A stretch of DNA of 64,000 bases from NCBI GenBank assembly GCA_963921425.1, contig OY992833.1, positions 12,379,738 through 12,443,737 on the forward strand, written 5' to 3'. Of this stretch, positions 23,926-32,977 are shown one piece after another. Numbering within the stretch: the first letter of the stretch is position 1; every line of letters begins with the position of its first letter. Made by a program: the position numbers and the translations under genes. This DNA is from Dryas octopetala. Lineage: Eukaryota > Streptophyta > Magnoliopsida > Rosales > Rosaceae. The notes under the pieces are model-generated. The model made no database searches and was not told where the DNA came from. It saw only the letters and a program-made list of their open reading frames with translations.

Positions 23926-24690
23926 TATATCAATAATGCTAATTGTCTCAACTTTTTTTTCCTCAACATTTATATCCTACCTTATGTATCATTATTTTAC
24001 TGGATAAGATATTTTTTAAAGTAAATGATTATAAAGTCCAATTTTGAACTCCTATTCCCTCTTAGACCCACCGATTTAATTGAATTTCCCAGCTGGTCCA
24101 CCTTATTTTCTTCCGGCCCACTTCTAATTTTTCATCCCTTCTCCGTCTCTCTCTCCGTCAATCTCTTACTCCCTCTCTCATTTCTCTCTCCTCACTCACG
24201 CCTAGCCACCCTTCATCCTCTGTGTCGTCCCACGTGGGCTCGGAGGTTGAGCAATGGTGCTCAGACGGTGTTGCGATGCCGATCTCGGAGCAGTCAGGTT
24301 CAGTGGCTTCGCTTCCACTGTTGAGCTATTGTTTTGAGTCCGATCGGCAATACCGAAACAATTTGCGCTACCTTCGATGTTGGAGTCAATGTCGTTGGCC
24401 TCGGTGGCGTAAGAAGCTGAGGCCTTGGCTACAGATCTAAGACACTGCAACTTTGGCTATGGAGAATGAGAACTTGATGGGTTTGGGTCTTCTGTTGTGT
24501 TGGGGTTAACTTTTATTTTGGGGGTTTGCGTTCTTCTTTTTGTGTTTTTTTTTTAAATTTTGGTCTTGTGGTCATGGTGGTAGTGGTGATGGGGTTAACT
24601 CAGTGTCTGCAGATGATGTTTGATTGGTTCTTCTTCTAAACTATAAACTGTTGGAGAGTGACAGAGAGAGAGAAAAAGAGTGAAATATAG

Positions 24691-24936
24691 ACTGAGATTG
24701 AAATTGAGAACTTGAATGGGAAAGAGGATACCCAAGTGGGTTTGGAGTCTTCTTTGATTTTGAAGAGAGATGGGGTCGAGCTAACCAACCTTACAGTGAA
24801 GGAAAAGAAGGAACTTGCGTCCTATGCTCATAGCTTGGGGAAGAAGCTCAAGTCCCAATTGGTGGGCAAGTCCGGTGTTACTCCCAATGTTGCAGCTTCT
24901 TTTATAGAGAACCTTGAGTCCAACGAGCTTCTCAAG
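24691..24936 (+). pseudogene. Orphan CRM (CRS1/YhbY) domain exon
   Basis: A putative acceptor (ATATAG) is followed by TEIEIENLNGKEDTQ. After a short linker come LTVKEKKELASYAHSLGKKL, QLVGKSGVTPNVAASFIENL and ESNELLK, ending at a GT donor (CTCAAG/GTATTT). This is the N-terminal half of a CRM RNA-binding domain, including the GxxG loop (GKSG). The second half (the I-K-I-H and I-I-Y-R strands) was looked for downstream to 25.8 kb and is not there. The sequence differs clearly from the CRM exon of the 46.8-53.2 kb gene, so it derives from another family member. The open frame continues 47 codons into the intron only by chance. Confidence 0.75.
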
Positions 24937-25397
24937 GTATTTGTTGGTTTGTTAACTACATTTAAAAAAAAAAAAAAAATTGTGGTGGTTCAGTTATTAC
25001 CCAGTTGGGGTTTAAGGGTTTATGTCAAATTTGAGGGATTTTGTTGTGCTAGTCTGAAATGTCTGTACTGTTATTGATGAGTGCTTCTCCTCTGCAAGTT
25101 GCATTTTCTTGGATTTGTCATAGAAATGGATTCAAGATAATTCATTTTCTTTTGCTTTTTTTTTTTCTTTTCTTTTCTGTCATACTAATGTTTTTCCTTT
25201 TTGGTTTCTAAATTTAGGAAATACAAGATTGTTGATTCCTATGGTTTTTGAATGCATAGGTGTAAGATTGTTGATTATAATAGTTGTGAAATGCATATGT
25301 GTTAACTTTTTTTCTCTTTGAATATCTAGTATTAATGGCTTTTAGTAAATAAATTTTGAAATCTCAAATTGATTTGATCTAATTCATCATTATAATA

Positions 25398-25495
25398 GGT
25401 GATTGTTATTGCCGGGCAATAATAATGGGTGATTGCTACTGTCGGGCAGTAGCAATAGGTGATTGTTACTGCCCGGCAGTAGCAATAGGTGATTG
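25398..25495. repeat. Palindromic 30-bp tandem repeat, 3.3 units
   Basis: The unit is GGTGATTG followed by a perfect or near-perfect foldback around GCCGGGC or GCCCGGC (TTACTGCCCGGCAGTAGCAA in the third unit). Related words (GGTGATTGTTACTG, TAGTAAC) occur at 41442-41470 and 41660-41710. Confidence 0.85.
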
Positions 25496-26042
25496 AAAAA
25501 GATTATGGATGTTTCATCTTGATTTGTTGTGTTTTATGATGGTTATTATTTAACATTTTTATAGAATGAAAAATACCTAAATTATGATTTTTTATTTTTT
25601 TTTTGTACCAATTGGCATTGAAATGAAGAAAAAAAAATTGAAGAAGGAAACAAAAATTGGCTTTTTTAAAAAAACACTGTAGCGTGCTACAATAACGCCG
25701 AGTTTTTTAAAAAGTGGGCTGCTACAGTATTTCACTGTAGCGGATGGGCCGGATGAACAGTAAATTTAAAAACTGGACTTTGAAAAAAATAACCCTATAT
25801 TTTATTTATTTATATGTGTATTTAATCCATCTAAAAAGAAAGACTCTCACAATACCATAATAAACTAATAAACTTGAGGGGCACTCCATGTTGTTACTAA
25901 GCAACTAAGAAAGACAAAAAACTGTAATTATAAGAGCTTCATCACTTCCTATTAATCCTAGCAAGTAGCAACGCAAAATGTTTCTTCAAAGATTTTAGTG
26001 TAGAAGCCATATTCGAGAGCTCGAGGCACCGCAAGCTTGGGG

Positions 26043-27626
26043 TTACATTGGAGGCATATATTTTTTGGCCCAGACATAAATGCCATTAATAATGAATTTC
26101 CTCTCGCATCCACGAAGGACAGCTGAAGCGGTGTCAGTGTCACGAAAGATAATGATGGCATGAGTAGGGACTTTTTGAATATATGATTCAACAGCTCCAA
26201 ATTTCCTATCAAAATATATTAAAAAGAAACCATATGAAGCATAATTATATATATATAAACTAATTAATTATCATGCTAATTACGTTTTTATAAGGAGAGG
26301 GAGATGAGTTGAAATATATATACTTAGTGAAAAAGTCTATGACTTCTTGTTCAGGAATGGGGAAATTCTTATTAAATCCCAAAAAAATAGCTCTCTTATG
26401 AGCAGGATGAATTGATCCATCCACTTCCTCTTTCTGATGATGATAGGGGCCACCGGCATTATTGAAGTGCCAACGCTTCATTTTGTCATCCAAACCACCA
26501 GTCAGCATAGAAGGGATCTGAGCCGCTGAAGAATACCAAACATTAATTGTTTTCTTATAGTGACAATGGTAACACCAAAACAATATAGCAGATAAAATTC
26601 TAACTAATTATTTGAGCGTACGTATTAATTCAATTATAACGCAACAAAGTATGTGTCTAGAAAGAAAATATAGTGTAATAGCAAAACTCTCCTTCTAACT
26701 TTATAATAGTATAGATGAGACTATGAGAGTAATACTTCAAAGTAATCAATATTGGGGAATCCCGAAAATGAAAAACCACACTATGAAAAAATTGGAAGGG
26801 AGAGTCTTAGTACCACCAAGTAATTAATATTGGGAAATCCAAAAATAAATAAACCAAACTAAGCAAAAATTAGGAATGGCAATGGGTATGGGTTGGGATG
26901 GGTATGTCACCTCCATACCCATACCTGAATTTCTTTTTGCCCCCCATACCCTACCCAATCCCCGAATTTTTTCAATTCATAGATTCCCCATATCCATATC
27001 CGCCGAGAATATATGGAATCCTCATATCCATATCCAATTCCCGAATCTGCCCCATTAGTTAAAAAAATTTTAATTACTTAAAAATTATTAACAAATACAT
27101 TTTACTTTAAAGTCACAGAGAGATTATAGATGAAGGTGGAGGCAGCATAAAAGTACGTAGGGTTAGGGTATAGTGACTCTGACATTAACTAGTTATTAGT
27201 AAGAAAAACTATTATTATTATTTATTTTTTATTTTTATAATTCGGGGCAGGTTCGAGGATGGGGACTACAATACCATCCTCGCTCCATACCTGATGAGGT
27301 ATTTAAAAAAAAAAAAAAAAAAAAACCCAAATCCATTTTGATACCCAAATTTTTCCCCCATACCCACCCTATTCGGTTCGAGTATCCGCAATTATCCAAA
27401 TCCACAGTTTTTTTTTGTCATCCCTAACAAAAATTAGAAGGGCTCATAATATTAATTTGTCACCGCCATGGAAAGTCTTAGTACCAGCCCATTCGTTGTA
27501 GTGATCAACATTCCTAATGGTGGTCCATCTAGCGGAGTCTTTAACCTCGTACACGATTGCATGGGTCACGTGCAGTATCGGAGTCATCATCACCGCCACA
27601 GTGAAGACTCTCACCAAAAAAGCCAT
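26043..27626 (-). CDS. Putative chimeric protein, phytocyanin-like leader plus RRM-like domain (copy C)
   Basis: The exons are 27626-27485, 26525-26324 and 26205-26043 (minus). They splice in phase at GT-AG sites and end at TAA, giving 168 residues. Exon 1: MAFLVRVFTVAVMMTPILHV (signal-like), then AIVYEVKDSARWTTIRNVDH and YNEWA. Beyond the proposed donor the genomic frame still reads TKTFHGGDKLIL, the next phytocyanin motif, before a stop. Exon 2: PSMLTGGLDDKMKRWHFNN, HKRAIFLGFNKNFPIPEQEV. Exon 3: KKFGAVESYIQKVPTHAIII, FRDTDTASAVLRG, KFIINGIYVWAKKY. The domain layout is identical to copy B, and neither RRM-like part has stops. The phytocyanin copper ligands are missing, so it cannot be a working cupredoxin. 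Two rival readings are a short secreted leader fused to the RRM-like domain, or a phytocyanin remnant merely next to an RRM-like gene with a different first exon. Confidence 0.55.
26863..27434. mobile_element. hAT-like MITE in intron 1 of copy C
   Basis: The left end TAGGAATGGCAATGGGTATGG at 26871 pairs with the right end TTGTCATCCCTA (to 27426). The flanks are GCAAAAAT (26863-26870) and ACAAAAAT (27427-27434), matching at seven of eight bases. The TAGGGATGGCAA-type terminus is common in plant hAT elements. It holds GGGTATGGG / CCATACCC repeats in opposite orientation. It is absent from copy B. Confidence 0.8.
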
Positions 27627-28046
27627 TGCTAGCTATAAACTCTGAGATGGAGAGTACGTAGTGGATTGGATTTACTGTTAATTTTGGTAATTGAGTTGTG
27701 AGATGCTTAGAGGGAAATCCCCACTGGCATATTTATATATAAATCTTTTGTACTGATTGGGTTGGTAGGTTAATTAGCTACGTTGCAATCTTACAGTTAT
27801 ACAGAATAATTTTTCGAGGTTATAAGTTGGAACTTGTAAACCCAAAAGAATGAGAATCAATTTATTTATGAAACTCTCGACTCTTACTTGCCCCTTGGGA
27901 CGTTGTCCTAGCATGTTGCTTAATTTAAGTAAGAAAATGAGGCTTATTAACGATTGTGACACGCTGAAGTTGGGGCTATATACTGGAAAATGTAAACACT
28001 TGGAGAAAAAATTTACTAGGATTCCCTTGAAGGATATGGACGGGTA
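27627..28046. repeat. Duplicated 5' flank of copy C
   Basis: It matches 17830-18325 plus 19371-19480, the 5' flank of copy B on either side of the hAT-like insertion. Shared sequences include TGAGTTGTGAGATGCTTAGAG, TTTAAGTAAGAAAATGAGGC and ACTAGGATTCCC. It presumably contains the promoter: TATTTATATATAAA lies near 27730 on the plus strand, about 100 bp upstream of exon 1. Confidence 0.7.
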
Positions 28047-28616
28047 TTATATATTTGAGAAAATTACAAATTTGGTCAACTTATTTTATACTTAATTCAA
28101 TTTTGGTCCACGATCTTTTTTAAGTTCAATTTTGGTCTACTTATTTTATACCTAATTCAATTTTAGTCCACGATCTTTTTTAAATTATGATTTTAAATCT
28201 TTTTGGTTGTGTTTTCTTCAATTATAATTGAAGTATAAGTTATATTTCATCATTTTTTAGTCATAGGAACCAATTTGGAGTATTAGAATTAAAGAAAATT
28301 AAAGTTTGGTGAAGTGAAAAATCTAAAATTTTTCTAAGAAAAATTGGTAGTTTCGGGTACCTTTTATTGGGGTCAATTATCTTAAGTTTTAGAACTCCGA
28401 TTTAAATGATCTTTATATGGTTGTAAAGAAAAGATGCATACCTTTAAAACAAGTATATGTTTGCTGAATTTGGCTGAGATTTGATAGGGTAAAGGGTGAG
28501 ACAAATTTGAGAAAACAAATATGGACCTTCATTGAATAAATGGAACAATTAATGGACCAAAACAAAACTAGGTATAAAATAAATAAACCAAATCTGTAAT
28601 TTTCTCTTATATATTT
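28047..28616. mobile_element. Mutator-like MITE, perfect 10-bp TSD
   Basis: GAGAAAATTACAAATTTGGT at 28057 is inverted at 28606. TTATATATTT lies at 28047-28056 and 28607-28616. The left arm contains a tandem ATTCAATTTTGGTCCACG repeat. No coding sequence. Confidence 0.85.
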
Positions 28617-29145
28617 ATATGCAGTAAACAATAATTTCTTATTAGTTTTTTTTTTTTTCCTTAAAGGGGGGGTTGCGTTTATCATTGTGAGAAAGGTCTT
28701 TATTTGGGAAGTAAGAATTTGTTTATAAGTTCTCTTGGCTTTTCAATAATTTTTTGAATATTGATTACAGAAAATAGCTTTTAATTCTCTGTTCAGGTAA
28801 ATTAAAGTTATAATAATCCATGGCCTTATGTTAATACAATTTGTACACAGCTTTGATTAGTTGGGAAAAGGGATTTACTCTTTTGATCCAAGGGGGTTTT
28901 GTACAATACAATGACCTTTCGGTCTAAGAAAAAGAAAATGTCTTCCAATCTCTCTCTTTGTCACGCTCTGAATTTGGTAGGGTAGAGTGTGATTAATACA
29001 AAAATAAAATGAAACAAAAACCTGATGAACTTTATGAAAGCTTGGCAATCTTCCATTGAATTTTTCTTTATGTAGATCATGACATGCATTGATAAGAGTA
29101 ACAAGAGGATGAGCATGAGCAAACTGTATAAAAGGAAAAAATATT
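28617..29145. other. Intergenic, no gene seen
   Basis: AT-rich sequence with a poly-T run near 28650. No exon, RNA gene or repeat was recognised. A MITE copy begins at 29146. Confidence 0.5.
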
Positions 29146-29303
29146 GGGTGTAACCGATACATCGTTACATGATATAACCAATCAAATGTATAAGGATATT
29201 ATTAGACGGTGTATTTATATTAGTATGGTATAATATTAATAACATTCACTCATATTATGACACGTTGGATTGATTACATCATATGACGGTATATCGATTA
29301 CAC
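29146..29303. mobile_element. 158-bp MITE, second copy, opposite orientation
   Basis: GTGTAACCGATACATCG at the left pairs with the complement of the right end (TATATCGATTACAC). On the complementary strand the interior ACGTGTCATAATATGAGTG matches the 22971-23128 copy. The two are the same length by my boundaries. Confidence 0.7.
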
Positions 29304-29984
29304 AAAATAATTTATCGTAGAAAAGACCATTCCCAACATCTTTGTGAAGGACTTGCCTTAATTTGTCAAAGGGATTTCACTCTTAGCTCATTTTCCTATA
29401 CTTATCTACATATGTGTTATATAATTATGACAAAGGGTATCTATTTTAGTGGGTGGGTTCGTCTCTTAATAACTATATTATAGAATTGAAAGAAGCATAT
29501 TGCATTGCTTCGTATAAATATGTTCTGAGAGCATGTGCAATGGTGATTAATTGGCATCTATTGACAATTTGAAACAAAAATAGTTTGCAATGGAGTGTCA
29601 ATTGGCAATAGATGAATTGAAATGACAATTGATAGGTCAAAAATTTGACTTGCCAATTGCCAATTGATTTAGAATTGCACCAAAAAAGTGGAGGGACCCA
29701 CCATTTTAAAAAGTAAAAGGAAGAGAGAGATTGTGTCATGTGGCTTGGTGTTTTACTGTATTGGGCTTATTTTAAAGATCTTATTGAGATCATTTCAATG
29801 ATATAATTTTTAAAATAAATAAATTTATAAATTTTAATTCGTAAAAGAATATACGAAAAATATTAAAAAATATATAGTTATTGACTTGAACCATTGCAAC
29901 AAAACAAACTTGTGTCAATTCAATAATTGAAAAATGAGGTCAATATGCTTATATTGAATTGCCTTTTGTACTATGGCTATGCAA
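29304..29984. other. Intergenic, AT-rich; possible MITE remnant
   Basis: Near 29527 the phrase GAGCATGTGCAATGGTGATTA, and near 29885 GAACCATTGCA, look like the two ends of a short non-autonomous element of the GAGCA-TCTCCAATGG type. A target duplication could not be assigned. No gene. Confidence 0.4.
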
Positions 29985-30393
29985 TATGTTCAATGCCCAA
30001 GTTAAATCTACCACTCTCAACTGCTGAGTTCACCACTCTATTTCAAAAATTTCAATTTTACCCTTCGGTAGACAACCACTGAATGGTCATTCTACAGTTA
30101 TCTGTCAAATTTTGGTGGACTATTCGGTAGTTATCTGCTGAACATTGGTGAAGGTTTTGGTAGATAAGTACAAAAGGTCATTCTACAGGTATCTACCAAA
30201 CTTTTGTGGATTATTCAGTAGTTATCTGGCGAACATTGGTGGAGGTTTCGGTAGATAACTACCAAATGAGTATTGGTGATTTCATCTTCATTTTGCAAGA
30301 GAGGGTAAAATAGAAAAAAAGTTGGAGAAAATATGTTAGTATGGTGAACTCAGCAGGTGAGGGTGGTGGATTTAGCCTGGGCCTATGTTCAAT
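29985..30393. mobile_element. Mutator-like MITE with internal duplication, perfect 10-bp TSD
   Basis: GCCCAAGTTAAATC at 29995 pairs with the complement of GGCCCAGGCTAAATC ending at 30383. TATGTTCAAT lies at 29985-29994 and 30384-30393. Inside, a segment of about 90 bp (GGTCATTCTACAG...GGTAGATAA) is directly repeated. Confidence 0.85.
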
Positions 30394-30932
30394 TTGGCGG
30401 AACCCATTCAATGAAGTTCCCAAAACAGAGTCATAATAAATGCAAAAAAGAGGGATCTTTCACCCAATAGCGAAGGGTTTGAACCAAGATTTCTAGATGA
30501 ATAAGGTAGGGTATTAGTACAGCTGATACATAATTTAAATGTGGGAATGTCCTCTAAAAAAGGAAATATTGAATGAATTGATCTTAAATCATAAGATGTT
30601 ACAATTTATGTCCCCTCTAAGGAGGATACTAATTATAAGGAAAACAGAATTTCCACAATGACTGCAAATCCCTCCGTTAGCATTTGACAATACAAATTTT
30701 TGTTGTACTCCTTTTTTTTTTTTTTTTTTGTTAGAATCAACAGAAATAATCAAATGATTTTGTTGATACATTCTACTAATTAAATGTTTTATAATTAGTA
30801 AACTAGATTTATTGTCATAACCTACATTATCCAACAAAATCATCTATTTAAACCATGATCATGAGCAAGTGCATAAATATACTCCCGAAAAATAAGTGGG
30901 TATAGGAAGCCATGTTGCTGAAATCTATTTAG
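30394..30932. other. Intergenic, no gene seen
   Basis: AT-rich spacer with a poly-T run near 30710; no supported exon or repeat boundary. Confidence 0.5.
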
Positions 30933-31273
30933 TTTTAAATAGGCTTATTCACGCCAATGCTCCTTGAAAGTAACTTTGATTTTCAATTTGCCCCTTGAAA
31001 CTTCATTCATCCCACTTTATCCCCCGAACTTTACAAAATATCATATTTCGTCAAGTCCGTTACAAGCTTCGTCAAATAAGCTGACGTGGCAGTTTATTGC
31101 CCCTTCCACATAAGCACCACATAGGCTTTTTTGACGGACTCATAGACAGACTTAACGGAATATGGTATTTTGTAAAGTTTGAGGGGCAAAGTGGGAGGAA
31201 TGAAGTTTCAGGGGGCAAATTGAAAATCGAAGTTACTTTCAGGAGACATTGACTCGAATAAGCCTTTTAAATA
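30933..31273. mobile_element. Mutator-like MITE, perfect 9-bp TSD
   Basis: Arms of about 100 bp starting GGCTTATTCACGCCAATG (30942) and ending as the complement (31264) flank a short middle. TTTTAAATA lies at 30933-30941 and 31265-31273. A related fragment (TTTGCCCCCTCAACTTTCC, CCGTCAAGTCGGTTGC) occurs in fructokinase intron 2 near 34380-34440. Confidence 0.85.
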
Positions 31274-31329
31274 TCCTTGAAATTCTTCCATTTTAAATTA
31301 GATTTGAACCAGAAAAGAAAAAAGAAATA

Positions 31330-32300
31330 GGTGGTTTATTGGGTTATCAAATAATACATAGTATGATACAGTCAAAATAAGGTATTATAGTAAGAAAAGA
31401 ATAGATACATCGAAAACAAGTAAGACTCATCAACGGACTCTCTAGCCTTTCTTTTTCCATATAATTTATTTTTGTTCATTTTAGGTTTAGGGTAACGAGA
31501 TGAAATTGGACAGGTAAGGAAATTTCTTGTTGAGTCACGTACTTACTTAAAAACGAATAAACCTCAGTTCCAAGAAATCTTATCTTCTATCAAGACAAAA
31601 ACATTGTTGAGAAAAAGATGGCTTTATTAATTTATAATTAGATAATAATTCTAATTTAAATTATTTATTAATGAAATATAAAATTATCAAATTACATATT
31701 ATATATTTACCATTCCTGAATGAACAACTATGCGCATAAGATATATCTATGTACATATATTATAATAAGTATACTAGTCAACAAATTGGAATTCATTTAT
31801 CGAAAAGTTAAGGATTAGTAATCTTTTTTAGAAATCGAATGAATTTGATCTTGTACATACGCGAAGAAGGTAATCAAAAAAGAAGTTTTTTATAATTTTT
31901 TGTTCGCCAGAACTAAAAGTTAAAATGTTGGTAGATAGGGATCCCATAAAAACTTCTTTCGAGGAATGGGCCAGACCGGGTCATTTCTCAAAACATAACT
32001 AGGTTGAAGCGTAATGATCATACGTTTGTAATGCACTGTATGTCCCATAATAGGTCCCATTCTTCTACCCTTTTCCGGGAGTCGATGACTATTCATAGTT
32101 ATTACCTTGACACCAAAGAAGAGTTTGACCCAATGCTTTATTTCTGTCCTAGTTGATCTTGATTCGACATTAGAAGTATATTGATTTTTCCCCAATAACC
32201 GAATACTTTTGTCTATAAATACTGCATATTTGATTTCATCCATAAATCTATTTTCTCCCCTACGAGTTCTAGTCTCAATAAAAATGCTAGTTATTACTGT
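31330..32300 (-). other. Plastid-derived nuclear insertion (NUPT), with rpl23
   Basis: The minus strand at 32243-31990 encodes an almost standard plastid ribosomal protein L23. Flanking sequence to about 31330 has plastid intergenic character: for example TAAGACTCATCAACGGACTC near 31417 and ATCGAAAAGTTAAGGATTAG near 31800. The limits and internal order are uncertain and the piece may be a mosaic. It sits between MITEs and the 3' end of the fructokinase gene, in nuclear DNA. Confidence 0.65.
31920..32243 (-). pseudogene. rpl23: Nuclear copy of plastid ribosomal protein L23
   Basis: An open frame of 107 codons reads [38 protein letters not shown], and [20 protein letters not shown], as in plastid uL23. 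It normally ends within about 15 residues of LQP with a basic tail. Here the tail is replaced by [13 protein letters not shown] and further unrelated residues. Plastid uL23 binds 23S rRNA in the chloroplast large subunit. This copy lacks a recognisable transit-peptide exon, so a functional nuclear gene is unlikely. Confidence 0.8.
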
Positions 32301-32977
32301 TCATATGTTAAAATTTTAATATAATTTAATATATAAATTATAACATTATAATGAATTATGGTATAGTTATAAATTTAGTATTATAATAAATTAAATATGT
32401 TTTATTTTCTATTTATAAAATATAGCATAAAATTATATAATTATTGTTTTGTGGGTTTGGCACACCCACCATTCGGTGGCCAAATCATGGAGGAAAGGGC
32501 AGGTTTAGATCAGTATGACCAATTGTAAGGACTTCATGAGTTCCGTGGAGCCTAAGCAAAAAGTAAGCAGTATGTAGTCATCACCAAATATAACATTATC
32601 TGAGAAATTCATTTTGGAACCTTTAATTAATTACAGGAATGTATAATAATTGAAAGAAAAAAAATTACAACTATAAGAAAATTTAATGGAAAATAACAGA
32701 AATCGCAAGGATTAATAGTTTTATCTAACCTAAAATGTAATACCAGTCATCAAAAGTTATATATTTATTCAGTCATTTCAGGCGCCAGTTTTCAATCATT
32801 AGACGCAGGCAACAGAGAGAAAAAAAAGGGACGGGGGACTTTAGGTTGGACAAACACTCTCCAATAAAAAAAGCAAAGAAGCTTGAAGTAGAGGTGTCCT
32901 CAAAAGATGAAAAAACAAAAAAAAAAGGCGTAAAAAACACACAAAAAAACAAAAAAAAAGGCATGTTGTACTCTATT
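32301..32977. other. AT-rich 3' flank of the fructokinase gene
   Basis: No separate gene. The last 200 bases (A-rich on the plus strand, T-rich on the coding strand, about 32820-32960) probably include the fructokinase 3' untranslated region. No single clear polyadenylation signal stands out. Confidence 0.45.

Larger units (their letters stand above)
24031..25781 (+). mobile_element. Possible gene-capturing (Pack-type) element around an orphan CRM exon
   Basis: AAAGTCCAATTTTGAACT near 24033 resembles the inverted complement of the sequence ending near 25781 (AAAGTCCAGTTTTTAAAT). Between them lie a CT-rich leader, a solitary CRM-domain exon (24691-24936), long AT-rich sequence, palindromic 30-bp tandem repeats (25398-25495) and a GTAGC-rich hairpin near 25680-25745. 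A target duplication was not found, so the element boundaries are tentative. Confidence 0.35.

Noticed and set aside
27444..27626. Intact phytocyanin gene
   Set aside because: Only the leader and first motifs are present; the region with His and Cys copper ligands is absent in both copies and a stop follows shortly.
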